A stretch of DNA of 64,000 nucleotides from Staphylospora marina (GCF_003856495.1 NZ_CP034118.1:662001-726000), one strand, 5' to 3'. Shown: positions 1-10,136, counted from the stretch's first letter. The notes: generated by a model not told the origin, from the sequence alone. Numbers and translations are program-made.

Positions 1-110
1 TCGAATGTCGTTTTGTACATGACCCAGACGGTTGCCAAAAACATGAAGAATACCAAGATGATGACCGACAGGAGAACGAGAATCGTTTTGCGCACGGACT
101 GCACATCCAT
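1..110 (-). CDS. Membrane protein, N-terminal fragment (cut by window edge)
   Basis: Reading leftward from an ATG at 110, 36 codons are open to the window edge. The start sits about six bases after a GGAGGGG ribosome binding site. The visible N-terminus is a short basic head (MDVQSVRK) followed by one long hydrophobic segment rich in I, L, V and F, so it begins with a membrane anchor. Nothing else can be seen. It diverges from the amidase-like gene at 258. The family is not recognised. Confidence 0.6.
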   Translation of the reverse strand, partial: MDVQSVRKTILVLLSVIILVFFMFLATVWVMYKTTF

Positions 111-257
111 GGCGGCCCCTCCCTCACCCGGAAAAAATGGGGAAAATGAATTTGTTGTATTCTTCTGAAAAAAACGTCGAAGTTCCTGCCGCGTATTCAC
201 TGTTTTTCCGATTATTTCATAAAGTTGGGGAAAGTGACGAAACGGGGGGAATCGACA

Positions 258-731
258 ATGGCCTATGACCCGGAAAAAGCCGTCCGGTATGCCGATCGCT
301 GGTGGAACAAGCGAAACCCGGCCTATCCGGCTTTCACGGACGATTGCACCAATTTCATCTCCCAGTGTCTCCATGAAGGCGGTCTTCCCATGACGAGAGG
401 TTGGTGGTGCCGGAGGAGAGGCAAGCGATTCACGTGGAGCTTCAGTTGGGCGGTGGCACACAGTTTTTATCTCCTGCTGAACGGAGGCGGACCGACGGGA
501 AACGTGCGAAAAGCGGCCTCTGCCTTTGATTTGCGGCCCGGTGACGTGATTTGCTATGACTTTGAAGGGGACGGCAGGTGGAACCACAATGTCATCGTCA
601 CCGCCATCGATGCGGACGGCGCGCCGCTGGTGAATGCCCATACCAACGACAGTTTTCGCAGACGCTGGGAATACCGGGATTCGGCGGCATGGACACCGAA
701 CACCCGCTATGCGTTTTTCCGGATCGCATGA
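258..731 (+). CDS. Amidase-domain protein (putative amidase, Amidase_6 type)
   Basis: A 157-residue protein made of a single domain of the putative cysteine amidase family found in many sporeformers. Family landmarks seen are an N-terminal YADRWWNKRNPAYPAF stretch, the DCTNFISQCLHEGG block carrying the likely catalytic Cys, and a C-terminal GDVICYD...NHNVIV block carrying the likely His. The ATG at 258 follows GGGGGGAATC; an upstream TTG at 225 would add 11 residues that do not fit the family. There is no signal peptide, unlike many relatives, so a cytosolic or spore-associated role is possible. The substrate is unknown. Confidence 0.82.
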   Translation: MAYDPEKAVRYADRWWNKRNPAYPAFTDDCTNFISQCLHEGGLPMTRGWWCRRRGKRFTWSFSWAVAHSFYLLLNGGGPTGNVRKAASAFDLRPGDVICYDFEGDGRWNHNVIVTAIDADGAPLVNAHTNDSFRRRWEYRDSAAWTPNTRYAFFRIA

Positions 732-809
732 AGACCGTTGAGTGTGATTGGTTCATCAAGTAAAATAATACAGGTACAGAAGATTTTTCGGAAACGGAAG
801 GGATGAACC

Positions 810-1274
810 GTGCCATTTCACATCGTGCTGGTTGAACCGGAGATTCCGCCGAACACAGGCAACGTGGCACGCACCTGTTCCGTGACCGGGTGCACGCTTC
901 ATCTGGTTCATCCGCTCGGTTTCAAAATCGATGACACCAAACTGAAGCGGGCCGGGCTGGATTATTGGCATGAGCTGAACATCGAACACCATCAATCGTT
1001 TGAAGAATTGATGGCCAAATATCCGGACGGCCGCTTTTTTTGTTCCACCACCAAGGCGAGCAGACATTACACGGAGTTTGAGTATCGCGAAGGGGATTTT
1101 TTCGTGTTCGGAAAGGAGACGTCCGGCTTGCCGGACCGCATCCTGGAGGCTCACAAAAACACCTTGATCCGCATTCCGATGCGCCCGAACACCCGCTCCC
1201 TCAATCTGTCCAACTCGGTGGCCGTTGTCGTCTTTGAAGCGTTCCGGCAGAACGGCTTCTTCGGACTGGTCTGA
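810..1274 (+). CDS. trmL: tRNA (cytidine/uridine-34-2'-O)-methyltransferase TrmL
   Basis: A 154-residue SPOUT-superfamily RNA methyltransferase, the usual size for TrmL (also called CspR/YibK). The N-terminus has the family signature EPEIPPNTGNVARTC. The knotted SAM site is visible as FGKETSGLP (about residue 106) and the C-terminal RSLNLSNSVAVV block. Known family members methylate the wobble ribose of tRNA-Leu isoacceptors. The GTG start at 810 follows GGAAGGGA; an overlapping ATG at 803 is in another frame. The HAD hydrolase gene follows 31 bp downstream, probably co-transcribed. Confidence 0.93.
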   Translation: MPFHIVLVEPEIPPNTGNVARTCSVTGCTLHLVHPLGFKIDDTKLKRAGLDYWHELNIEHHQSFEELMAKYPDGRFFCSTTKASRHYTEFEYREGDFFVFGKETSGLPDRILEAHKNTLIRIPMRPNTRSLNLSNSVAVVVFEAFRQNGFFGLV

Positions 1275-1305
1275 CAGAACTTCCACAAGGAAAGGTCGCT
1301 GAGCC

Positions 1306-2034
1306 ATGATCAAAGCCTGTTTGTTTGACCTGGACGGTACGTTGCTTCCGGTCGACACCGAAGGGTTTGTCCATGTCTATCTGAACGCGCTGGCTCCTTA
1401 CGTCTCCCGGGTCATTCCGCCGGACAAGCTGGTCCCGGCGGTTTGGCAGGCCACGATGACCATGATCCGGGACACCCGGGCCGATCTCAGAAACGAAGAG
1501 GTGTTTGAACGGGAATTCCTGCGCATCACCGGACTTGAAAAAGATCGGATCTGGCCGCTGTTTGACCGGTTTTACGCCGAAGAATTTCCGAAGCTCCGCG
1601 AACATTGCGGACAGGATCCGTTCGCGCGCCGGGTGGTGGAGGCCGCGCTGGAGAAGGGGCTCAAAGTGGCCGTTGCCACCAATCCCGTTTTTCCCGAATC
1701 GGCCATCCGGGAGCGTCTCCGCTGGGCGGGGGTGGGCGATTTGCCCGTTGATTTCGTCACCACGTTTGAAAATTCCCGGTTCTGCAAACCGCTTCCGGAG
1801 TATTATCTGGATGTGGCGGAGAAGCTCGGGGTCCGTCCGGAAGAATGTGTGATGGTGGGCAACGACATGCAGGAAGACATGGTGGCGTCCACGTTGGGGA
1901 TGCGCACGTTTTATGTGGACCGATACCGGATCGACCGGGGGGCTCCGACGTATGAGGTGAACCAGGAGGGAAGCCTTGCGGACCTCCTGCGCTCGATTCG
2001 TGAAGGCAGCGGCGTATTTGATTTGATTTCCTGA
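1306..2034 (+). CDS. HAD-superfamily phosphatase
   Basis: A 242-residue haloacid-dehalogenase-fold hydrolase. All four HAD motifs can be seen: DLDGTLLP at residues 8-15 with the nucleophile Asp, VATNP near residue 123, a Lys in the FCKPLPEYY segment, and GNDMQEDM near 185 for Mg binding. A helical cap lies between motifs I and II. The substrate cannot be inferred; small phosphometabolites are typical. It follows trmL closely and is followed by a clear terminator. Confidence 0.85.
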   Translation: MIKACLFDLDGTLLPVDTEGFVHVYLNALAPYVSRVIPPDKLVPAVWQATMTMIRDTRADLRNEEVFEREFLRITGLEKDRIWPLFDRFYAEEFPKLREHCGQDPFARRVVEAALEKGLKVAVATNPVFPESAIRERLRWAGVGDLPVDFVTTFENSRFCKPLPEYYLDVAEKLGVRPEECVMVGNDMQEDMVASTLGMRTFYVDRYRIDRGAPTYEVNQEGSLADLLRSIREGSGVFDLIS

Positions 2035-2035
2035 A

Positions 2036-2068
2036 AAAACCTTGGGAATTCCCCAAGGTTTTTCTATC
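2036..2068 (+). terminator. Rho-independent terminator after the HAD gene
   Basis: A hairpin of AAACCTTGGG pairing with CCCAAGGTTT, followed by T-rich sequence, begins just after the HAD stop codon. Confidence 0.85.
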
Positions 2069-2273
2069 TTTTTCCTTTATTTTCTGATAAAATAGAAGTA
2101 ACACCCTCTTGAATGCCGCATAGAATGTATTCACTCCAGGGATTCAAGCATCCCGAGGACCCCGCAAACGTCATGAAACATCCGATTCCAAACAGAAAAA
2201 ATCAGAAAAGTCAAACGAATGTTGTGTTTTATCCCCGGCATTCCCATTCCTACAGAGGGAGAGGAGGCTTTCC

Positions 2274-4172
2274 ATGGACATCCTCAAGCGGATCGCCGAG
2301 CATCGTCAGCGCGAAAAGGAACTCATGTGGGAAGGAACCTTCGCCGAATATCTCGAGATTGTGAAAAAGAATCCGCAAGTGGCACAAACCGCTCACTCCC
2401 GCGTTTACAATATGATCGCCAAAGCGGGCATCGAAACGGATGCGAACGGACGCAAAAAATACCTGTTCTTCAGCCGGGAGCTGTTCGGCCTGGACCGGGC
2501 GATCGAGCGACTGGTGGAAGAATACTTCCAGGCTGCCGCACGGCGTCTGGACGTGCGCAAACGGGTCCTGCTCCTGATGGGACCGGTCAGCGGAGGAAAA
2601 TCCACGATCGTCACCCTGCTCAAACGGGGACTGGAGGAGTATTCCCGCACTCCCGAGGGCGCTCTTTACGCCATCAAGGACTGCCCGATGCAAGAGGAGC
2701 CGCTCAACCTGATTCCCCGGGAGCTCAGGGAGGACTTCGAAAAGGAATTCGGGGTCAAAGTGGAAGGAAACCTGTGTCCCGCGTGTCGCTTCCGCCTCAA
2801 AGAAGAATATGACGGGCGGATCGAAGATGTGATTGTGAAAAGGGTGTTCCTGTCGGAAGACGATCGGGTCGGGATCGGAACGTTCAGCCCGTCGGATCCC
2901 AAGTCCCAGGACATCGCCGATTTGACGGGGAGCATCGACTTCGCCACGATCACCGAGTACGGATCCGAATCCGATCCCCGCGCCTATCGCTTCGACGGAG
3001 AACTCAACAAGGCCAACCGCGGGCTCATGGAGTTCCAGGAAATGCTCAAGTGCGACGAAAAATTCCTGTGGAACCTCTTGTCGCTGACCCAGGAAGGGAA
3101 CTTCAAGGCCGGTCGCTTTGCACTCATTTCCGCGGACGAAGTGATCGTGGCCCACACGAACGAAGCGGAATACAAATCGTTCATCGCCAACAAGAAAAAC
3201 GAAGCGCTCCAGTCGCGGATCATCGTCATGCCCATCCCCTACAACCTCAGCGTCACCGAAGAGGAAAAGATTTATCGCAAACTGATCAAGCAAAGCGATC
3301 TCGCCCACGTTCACATCGCCCCCCATTCCCTGCGAACGGCCGCCATTTTCAGCATTCTGACCCGTCTCAAAGAATCGAAGAAACAGGGCGTCGATCTTCT
3401 GAAGAAAATGCGCCTGTACGACGGAGAAACCGTGGAAGGCATGAAGGACATCGACATCGAGGAACTGCGGAACGAGCATCTGGATGAGGGCATGAGCGGC
3501 ATCGATCCCCGTTATGTCATCAATCGCATTTCCAGTGCCTTGATCCGCAGGGAAAAAGAGTTCATCAACGCGCTGGACATTCTCCGCTCGTTGAAAGACG
3601 GATTGGATCAACATCCGTCCATCACGCCGGAGGAACGGGCCAAATATCTCCATTTCATCTCGCTGGCCCGGAAGGAGTACGACGAAATCGCCAAAAAAGA
3701 GGTGCAGAAGGCGTTTGTCTACTCCTATGAGGAATCGGCGAAAACCCTGATGGAAAATTATCTGGACAACGTCGAAGCATACTGCAACTGGCAGAAAATC
3801 CGCGACCCGATCACCGGCGAGGAACTGGAGCCGGACGAAAGGCTGATGCGTTCCATCGAAGAACAGATCGGCATTTCCGAAAACGCCAAAAAAGCGTTCC
3901 GTGAGGAAATCCTGATCCGCATCTCCGCTTACGCACGCAAAGGCAAAAAATTCGACTACAACTCCCATGAGCGTTTGCGGGAGGCCATCCAGAAAAAACT
4001 GTTTGCCGACCTGAAAGACGTCGTCAAGATCACCACGACCACCAAAACGCCGGACGAGAACCAACTCAAGAAGATCAACGAAGTGATCGCCCGTCTGGTG
4101 GAAGAGTACGGTTACACCCCGGCCAGTGCGAACGAGCTCCTGCGCTATGTGGGGAGCTTGCTGAACCGGTGA
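2274..4172 (+). CDS. prkA: Serine protein kinase PrkA (AAA+ domain)
   Basis: A 632-residue protein matching PrkA in length and order. It has an N-terminal AAA+ ATPase domain with Walker A GPVSGGKST at residues 103-111, a CPAC pair near residue 170, and a C-terminal kinase-like region. In Bacillus PrkA is expressed in the mother cell and affects sporulation; AAA-type protease activity has also been proposed for homologues. The ATG at 2274 is preceded by GAGAGGAGG. It is followed at 45 bp by yhbH, the conserved partner. The third usual gene of this cluster, spoVR, is not next to it. Confidence 0.95.
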   Translation: MDILKRIAEHRQREKELMWEGTFAEYLEIVKKNPQVAQTAHSRVYNMIAKAGIETDANGRKKYLFFSRELFGLDRAIERLVEEYFQAAARRLDVRKRVLLLMGPVSGGKSTIVTLLKRGLEEYSRTPEGALYAIKDCPMQEEPLNLIPRELREDFEKEFGVKVEGNLCPACRFRLKEEYDGRIEDVIVKRVFLSEDDRVGIGTFSPSDPKSQDIADLTGSIDFATITEYGSESDPRAYRFDGELNKANRGLMEFQEMLKCDEKFLWNLLSLTQEGNFKAGRFALISADEVIVAHTNEAEYKSFIANKKNEALQSRIIVMPIPYNLSVTEEEKIYRKLIKQSDLAHVHIAPHSLRTAAIFSILTRLKESKKQGVDLLKKMRLYDGETVEGMKDIDIEELRNEHLDEGMSGIDPRYVINRISSALIRREKEFINALDILRSLKDGLDQHPSITPEERAKYLHFISLARKEYDEIAKKEVQKAFVYSYEESAKTLMENYLDNVEAYCNWQKIRDPITGEELEPDERLMRSIEEQIGISENAKKAFREEILIRISAYARKGKKFDYNSHERLREAIQKKLFADLKDVVKITTTTKTPDENQLKKINEVIARLVEEYGYTPASANELLRYVGSLLNR

Positions 4173-4217
4173 GGTGCCAAGAGAATTTCCGGGCCGTCCA
4201 AAGGGAGGTGACCCGTC

Positions 4218-5366
<1,149 letters not shown>

Positions 5367-5457
5367 ATCAAAGCCATGTCTCCTCAAGCAAAGGCTTGGG
5401 GGGACAATTTTTCTGATATCTCCCGGTTTATGTACTTCAACCGGAAGGAGCATTTCG

Positions 5458-5889
5458 ATGAGGTGTCCGGTGTGCAAATCAGAGCAGATTCAAAAAAGAA
5501 GAGAAAAAATAAATTGGTTGATTCAAGTCATCCTCCCATGTATTGGGCTTTTATTGTTGGGATTCTTTTTCTTGTTTGCAGGCATCCTTATGCCGCCTTT
5601 TCTCCTGATGGGGATCGTATGTTTTGTTGCTGCATTGTTGGGGCCATTTATTGAATGGTCCAAAAGCAACCTTTACTTATGTTCTGCATGCGGATCTGAA
5701 TGGAGGAGAGGGGGGATTTCCCGGCAGATGAGTGAGAAGGACATTCCATTGATTCCATCTTCGAAGGTCAAACATACACCCGATCAATCAAAGAAAAGGG
5801 AAGATAAGGGGAAAAGCATCGTCAATAAGGCTCAAACACCAATAAGCAATACATCACAGACAAATTACTTTGATGATGACGATGACTAA
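5458..5889 (+). CDS. Small membrane protein with split zinc ribbon
   Basis: A 143-residue protein starting MRCPVCKSEQ, with two adjacent hydrophobic segments (residues about 20-65), then a second CSAC pair after the membrane part. The two Cys pairs could form one zinc ribbon on the cytosolic side. The tail is hydrophilic and ends in a run of Asp. The ATG at 5458 is preceded by AAGGAG. Base composition is clearly more AT-rich than prkA/yhbH, and the gene lies between intact yhbH and a duplicated yhbH tail, which suggests recent insertion. Function unknown. Confidence 0.7.
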   Translation: MRCPVCKSEQIQKRREKINWLIQVILPCIGLLLLGFFFLFAGILMPPFLLMGIVCFVAALLGPFIEWSKSNLYLCSACGSEWRRGGISRQMSEKDIPLIPSSKVKHTPDQSKKREDKGKSIVNKAQTPISNTSQTNYFDDDDD

Positions 5890-5906
5890 GTTGATGACGG
5901 AGATCA

Positions 5907-6011
5907 ATGAGGGAAAATATCGGAAACATCAAGGATCACATGTCTTTTGTGATCAGGGAAAAGCGCCAGGTATATGACGCAAAGCACTTTTTTGGGAAGA
6001 AGTCAAGTTGA
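5907..6011 (+). pseudogene. Relic of the yhbH 3' end (duplicated C-terminus)
   Basis: A 34-codon open stretch whose last 20 codons read VIREKRQVYDAKHFFGKKSS, nearly identical to the [21 protein letters not shown] end of YhbH (stop at 5366). The upstream IKDHMSF also resembles LKDPKFLHY of YhbH. One Leu codon is lost and there is no ribosome binding site. It is followed by a strong terminator, which was probably the original yhbH terminator. The gene at 5458-5889 is therefore framed by two copies of the yhbH tail. Confidence 0.85.
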
Positions 6012-6026
6012 TCGGGAACGTATGAA

Positions 6027-6065
6027 AAAACCGCCTTCTTGGGACTTAAGGAGGCGGTGTTTCAT
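6027..6065 (+). terminator. Rho-independent terminator
   Basis: The stem ACCGCCT...AGGCGGT is followed by GTTTCATTT and preceded by a run of A. It lies just after the yhbH tail relic. Confidence 0.8.
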
Positions 6066-6167
6066 TTGAGGTTTTTCCCGTCCCGCCGGTTGTTTGTGAT
6101 ATGTTGAACATGTGGCCGTGTATTCTGTCAATCTCACGGAAACCGTGCATCATGAAGGGGCCATGCC

Positions 6168-6683
6168 ATGAAACGGTTTGGGATCATCTGCTTGATCGTG
6201 TTTGCGGCATATGTTGGTTATGCAAAATATGAAGGATCCAAACATCTGGTCTATGTGATTCCAAATGGATACACAGGAGAAGTGGAGCTCTACTGGAATG
6301 TACCTTCTGCGAAGCCGCTTGTTGTTCGTGACGGGGACTATATTGCAAAAGGGGGAGTCAAAATTTACACATCCATCAAAAAAGGGGAAACGCCCGCTCA
6401 TTTGAAGTTTTTCATGGAAGATTCCAAGGGAAACTGGGTTTCGATTGGCGTTTTTGATGACTACAATAAACACAAATTGGATCAAACAAAGTACTATGTT
6501 TGTGATTATCGTTCTGCCGGTTGGGAACTCTAATATGGCCAGAAAATATCGTATGAGGAATTTTATGTGGGGACATATGAAGAGTGTTTGAATGGGACTT
6601 ATCCAATCAACGACGATGATTGGAAGGTGCCGGATGTCCCCTCCGGCTTCTTTTTGGAAGAAAAACACCTTCTCGAGCTGTGA
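6168..6683 (+). pseudogene. Secreted/anchored DUF6843-like protein interrupted by an in-frame TAA
   Basis: From ATG 6168 the frame encodes 121 residues to a TAA at 6531-6533. It has a signal-anchor (MKRFGIICLIVFAAYVGYA) and a VYVIPNGYTGEVEL block like DUF6843 proteins. The same frame then stays open for 49 more codons to TGA at 6681, reading YEEFYVGTYEECLNG, which looks like the C-terminal FxVGT part of that family. The gene thus appears to be one reading frame split by a single nonsense codon. A truncated product could still be made. The family assignment is from memory and moderate; the continuous frame is seen directly. Confidence 0.65.
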
Positions 6684-6707
6684 GTCAGAAAACCCAGCGC
6701 CACCGAG

Positions 6708-6742
6708 AAAAACCCTCCCCTGATTTCCGGGGAGGGTTTTTC
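6708..6742. terminator. Bidirectional terminator
   Basis: A perfect hairpin of AAAAACCCTCCCC pairing with GGGGAGGGTTTTT lies between two convergent genes, with A and T runs on either side serving both strands. Confidence 0.9.
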
Positions 6743-6746
6743 CGTA

Positions 6747-6908
6747 TCAGCGGAGCAAGGGGACTCCTGGAATGGGGCGAAGGAATCTGCCCGCAACCGC
6801 TCTCATGAGCACCTGCCGGATCCATTGCCAGATCCCCAGCCTGATCAGGAACAACATCCCCCAGATGATGATGGTGCGCCATTTGAATTTGAATCCGATG
6901 CCTTTCAT
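6747..6908 (-). CDS. Small membrane protein (53 aa)
   Basis: Reading leftward from ATG at 6908, 53 residues start MKGIGFKFKWR, contain one hydrophobic helix (TIIIWGMLFLIRLGIWQWI) and end in a basic tail. The start follows an ideal GGAGGTGAAACC ribosome binding site. It converges on a shared terminator. No family is recognised. Confidence 0.65.
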   Translation of the reverse strand: MKGIGFKFKWRTIIIWGMLFLIRLGIWQWIRQVLMRAVAGRFLRPIPGVPLLR

Positions 6909-7241
6909 GGTTTCACCTCCCCATTGCCGTAAAGCCTCTAATTCCCGGGAGCGTGGCCGCAATCAAGGGAACGAAGCCGGATCCTGATGTCGGATTCCGT
7001 GACGGATTGGACCCGGTTTGAATGAATGGACTTTCATATACTCTATGCATGGTCATTTCGGGGGGGTCTGTCCCCGCAACCCAATTTGCAAGAAGAACCG
7101 ATTCCGGCTTCAGAAATCGCGGGTGACAGCGCCGAAAAAAGGGGGTCGGTCATAGAACCATTTTTTTAGAATGCCCTCACCGATTCTCGGATGAATTTGT
7201 ATATTGTAGTAAGTTTTATGAACGAGAAAGGAGCCGAATCG
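6909..7241. other. Intergenic region upstream of the 7242 gene
   Basis: About 330 bases with no supported gene. It must hold the divergent control regions of the 53-residue membrane protein and the 7242 unit. A TATATTG stretch near 7199 could be a -10 element for the rightward unit, but no convincing -35 was found. Confidence 0.4.
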
Positions 7242-7877
7242 ATGCAACCGAAAATTGATCAAAACATGGTGAATCAACTATCCAGACAGCTTGAGAATCA
7301 ACTGAAAAAACAAATCTACGATGCACTCAGTCAGTTTTTGGACACTCACGATGCCACATCCGTTGAGGCTCAACCCACAGTTAAGATTGAAATTCCGGAA
7401 TCTTTGAGAAATACAGCGGTCTTTGGACAGATGATTGAAGGAATCGCCGGTGTGATCGGCAATGCGGTTCAATTCAGCATGCAGACGTACAATCAGCAAA
7501 AGAAACAGTTGCTGCGTCAGGCTCAACAACAGTTGGGACAGCAATTGATTCTTGAAGGACAAACGATCACACCCAACGGAGCCTCCGGAAACACCCCGGC
7601 CGCCGCTTCCGAACAAAAACCTGCCGCCTCCGAACAAAAAAACGCCGCCTCCGCATCCGATGATGCATCCCCCGTATCCGGCGCCACAGTCAACATTCCG
7701 GATCTCATCACCGATCTCGCGTCCACCTCTCCCAATCTCACGTTCACCGCTCCGAATGTCACATCCGATGCCGACGGGGAAGCGGAACCCGCTCCCGGAC
7801 GACGGGCGAAACAGAAGAAGCGAGCGGGGCGCAAAAGAGCCCTTCGAGCCAGGAGAAGACGTCCATACCGGTTGTGA
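7242..7877 (+). CDS. Unknown protein, Gln-rich helical N-terminus and basic tail
   Basis: A 211-residue protein. ATG 7242 follows GAGAAAGGAGCC at good spacing; an ATG at 7218 in the same frame lies ahead of that site and is less likely. Residues 1-105 are predicted helical with many Gln (LSRQLENQLKKQ, LLRQAQQQLGQQL). Residues 110-185 are low-complexity Ala/Ser/Pro/Thr with a repeated AASEQK, and the last 25 residues are very basic (RRAKQKKRAGRKR). There is no signal peptide. It leads a three-gene unit with the small proteins at 7945 and 8164 that ends in a terminator. Not recognised; a nucleic-acid-binding or surface-assembly protein are both possible. Confidence 0.65.
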   Translation: MQPKIDQNMVNQLSRQLENQLKKQIYDALSQFLDTHDATSVEAQPTVKIEIPESLRNTAVFGQMIEGIAGVIGNAVQFSMQTYNQQKKQLLRQAQQQLGQQLILEGQTITPNGASGNTPAAASEQKPAASEQKNAASASDDASPVSGATVNIPDLITDLASTSPNLTFTAPNVTSDADGEAEPAPGRRAKQKKRAGRKRALRARRRRPYRL

Positions 7878-7944
7878 CGCTTCTTGCCGGCTGTCTTCGG
7901 GAAACGGCGGTTCTTTTCACCCCCTTGAAAGGAGGTGATATCGA

Positions 7945-8106
7945 GTGTTGGGCACGTTGATTCAGAACTTGTTGACCAACGTGGGGGGCGTATTGACCTG
8001 CATCGGAACCCTGGTCGGACAACTCATCAATGATCTGAATTGTCCGCCGCCAACGCCGCCTCTCACCATGGCGTCGAACAACGAACAATCGTATGACAGA
8101 GAATGA
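7945..8106 (+). CDS. Small hydrophobic protein (53 aa) with CPPPTPP motif
   Basis: GTG 7945 is preceded by AAAGGAGGTGATATC, one of the best ribosome binding sites in the window. The product has an amphipathic/hydrophobic core (LIQNLLTNVGGVLTCIGTLVGQLI), a CPPPTPP segment and a polar tail. It has two Cys and no obvious export signal. It lies 67 bp after the 7242 gene and 57 bp before the 8164 gene. The function is unknown; the strong translation signal argues that it is real and made in quantity. Confidence 0.65.
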   Translation: MLGTLIQNLLTNVGGVLTCIGTLVGQLINDLNCPPPTPPLTMASNNEQSYDRE

Positions 8107-8163
8107 TTCGGTTGATCGATTCAGCTTCAAATTCAAAACCAAATGAAAAGGAGTGCTTCATGT

Positions 8164-8391
8164 ATGGGAAAAAGAAGAAGGAGACTTCTGAGGGCTGAGG
8201 CCATTGCCCGGGCCATTGCTGCACGAGTGCAAAAAGAAAGGCTGAGAGCGCTTTCCAACACCATCAACAGAGCTTCGGTCCGCAACACCGCAGGGCTGAT
8301 CAACGTCATCGTCCAAGTGCCGATCCAAATCGGTTCTGACAGCAACAACCTGGTCAACAGCGATGACAACGCTGTAAGCCAAGGCGTCTGA
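8164..8391 (+). CDS. Small protein (75 aa), basic N-terminus and Asn/Ser-rich tail
   Basis: ATG 8164 lies ten bases after AAAAGGAG; a start at 8143 in frame overlaps that site. The first 40 residues are strongly basic and helical (MGKRRRRLLRAEAIARAIAA). The tail NVIVQVPIQIGSDSNNLVNS is a beta-type, polar repeat-like sequence that loosely recalls surface amyloid proteins such as chaplins, but without a signal peptide. Last gene of the 7242-8391 unit, followed by two hairpins. Function unknown. Confidence 0.6.
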   Translation: MGKRRRRLLRAEAIARAIAARVQKERLRALSNTINRASVRNTAGLINVIVQVPIQIGSDSNNLVNSDDNAVSQGV

Positions 8392-8406
8392 TGACGGAAT
8401 CTCTTT

Positions 8407-8462
8407 CGGGAGTTCTTCCGGGAACTCCCGAACCCCCGGTTCTGCCGGGGGTTTGTTTTTTT
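8407..8462 (+). terminator. Double-hairpin terminator
   Basis: A GGGAGTTC/GAACTCCC hairpin is directly followed by AACCCCCGG/CCGGGGGTT and a GTTTTTTT run. Confidence 0.9.
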
Positions 8463-8556
8463 CCGGTTGCATTGTTCACCGGAGGGAGCAAACAATAGAG
8501 GTGATTCATGTTCAGTCGCATGTGATGAAAACATCATCGAATGAAAAGGAGACGCC

Positions 8557-10020
8557 ATGATCCGATATCCTTCTTCCGATGCAGGTTGGAATTTTGACAA
8601 CAGCTACGTCCGCTTGCCGGAATTTTTTTATTCCCGCGTGAAGCCCACACCCGTCGCCGCGCCGCGACTGGTCGTTTTGAATGCGCGGTTGGCGGAAGAA
8701 CTCGGTTTGAACGCGGAGGTGTTGAAGAGCGAAGAGGGGGTTCAAGTGCTGGCGGGAAACCGGTTCCCTGACGGCGCTGCCTTGATCGCCCAGGCATATG
8801 CCGGACATCAGTTCGGACACTTTACGCGTTTGGGGGACGGCCGGGCCATCCTGCTGGGGGAGCAACTGACGCCGGAAGGGGAACGGTTCGACATCCAGTA
8901 CAAGGGGTCGGGCAGAACCCCTTACTCCCGGGGAGGAGACGGCCGGGCGGCACTGGGCCCGATGTTGCGGGAGTATATCATCAGTGAAGCCATGCACGCG
9001 CTGGGCATTCCCACCACCCGCAGCTTGGCGGTGGTGACAACGGGAGAGGAGATCATCCGTGAAACGCTTCTTCCCGGAGCGATATTGATCCGGGTGGCGA
9101 CCAGTCATCTGCGCGTGGGAACCTTTCAATATGCGGCGGCATTCGGATCGGTGGACGAGCTCCGCGCTCTGGCCGATTATGCGCTTGACCGGCATTTCCC
9201 CGGGCTTGAAGCGGATCACCGGTATCTCGGTTTGCTGCGCGAAGTGATCCTCCGGCAGGCTTCTCTGGTGGCCAAATGGCAACTGGTCGGCTTTGTTCAC
9301 GGCGTGATGAACACGGACAACATGACCATCAGCGGAGAAACGATCGATTATGGTCCGTGTGCCTTCATGGATGCCTATGACCCGGCGACGGTGTTCAGTT
9401 CCATCGACATCCACGGCCGTTACGCGTACGGCAACCAACCCCGGATCGCCGCCTGGAATCTGGCGAGATTTGCCGAAGCGCTGTTGCCGCTGATTCACGA
9501 AAATGAGGAACGTGCCGTCGAGTTGGCACAGGAAGAGGTGTCGCGGTTCCCGGATCTGTTCCGCCGGGAGTGGCTTGCGGGCATGAGGTCCAAGCTCGGG
9601 CTGGCAGGAGAGGAAGCGGAAGACGAAACCCTGATTGATGACCTTCTCTCCATCATGTACAAGCACAAGGCGGATTGGACGAACACGTTCCTGGCGCTCA
9701 CATTCAACAGGGAGGAGACGCTCCCCATGCACGGAACTCCGGAATTCTTGGAATGGTTGGGCCGCTGGAAAGAACGGCTCGGCAGACAACGGGAAAGCGA
9801 GGAACAAGTGCGTAAGAGGATGAGGAATCACAATCCGGCCGTCATCCCGCGCAATCACCGGGTGGAAGAAGCTTTGGAAGCGGCGGAGAAAGGGGATCCC
9901 GACGTCTTGCACCGTCTTCTTGACGTGTTGTCAAAGCCCTTTGCGCACACTCCCGATCAGGAGGAGTATGCGGAACCTTCCCCGTACTCCTGCGAATATC
10001 GCACGTTTTGCGGAACGTGA
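8557..10020 (+). CDS. selO: Protein adenylyltransferase SelO/YdiU
   Basis: A 487-residue pseudokinase-fold AMPylase, the usual bacterial length. Motifs seen are the [15 protein letters not shown] block near residue 88, [11 protein letters not shown] near 130, HGVMNTDNM near 248 and the metal-binding DYGPCAF near 266, all typical of SelO. Family members transfer AMP to Ser/Thr/Tyr of redox-related proteins. Unlike many homologues there is no C-terminal Sec/Cys extension. ATG 8557 follows GAAAAGGAGAC. Single-gene unit with its own terminator. Confidence 0.95.
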   Translation: MIRYPSSDAGWNFDNSYVRLPEFFYSRVKPTPVAAPRLVVLNARLAEELGLNAEVLKSEEGVQVLAGNRFPDGAALIAQAYAGHQFGHFTRLGDGRAILLGEQLTPEGERFDIQYKGSGRTPYSRGGDGRAALGPMLREYIISEAMHALGIPTTRSLAVVTTGEEIIRETLLPGAILIRVATSHLRVGTFQYAAAFGSVDELRALADYALDRHFPGLEADHRYLGLLREVILRQASLVAKWQLVGFVHGVMNTDNMTISGETIDYGPCAFMDAYDPATVFSSIDIHGRYAYGNQPRIAAWNLARFAEALLPLIHENEERAVELAQEEVSRFPDLFRREWLAGMRSKLGLAGEEAEDETLIDDLLSIMYKHKADWTNTFLALTFNREETLPMHGTPEFLEWLGRWKERLGRQRESEEQVRKRMRNHNPAVIPRNHRVEEALEAAEKGDPDVLHRLLDVLSKPFAHTPDQEEYAEPSPYSCEYRTFCGT

Positions 10021-10035
10021 GCATCGATGTCATCG

Positions 10036-10072
10036 ACCGTTTTTCCCCTGCGCGGGGAAAACGGTTTTTTCG
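10036..10072 (+). terminator. Terminator after selO
   Basis: ACCGTTTTTCCCC pairs with GGGGAAAACGGT around a short loop, followed by TTTTTTCG. Confidence 0.88.
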
Positions 10073-10136
10073 TTTCGCATACACGCGGAGAAAAGGGGGA
10101 TGCTAAGAAAAAATTTTTCGAAGGGATGAATGCCGG

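Noticed and set aside
7025-7060. Sporulation-sigma (-10 CATATACT) promoter for the 7242 unit
   Set aside because: Only the -10-like part is visible, and it lies about 200 bases from the gene with no matching -35; too weak to list.
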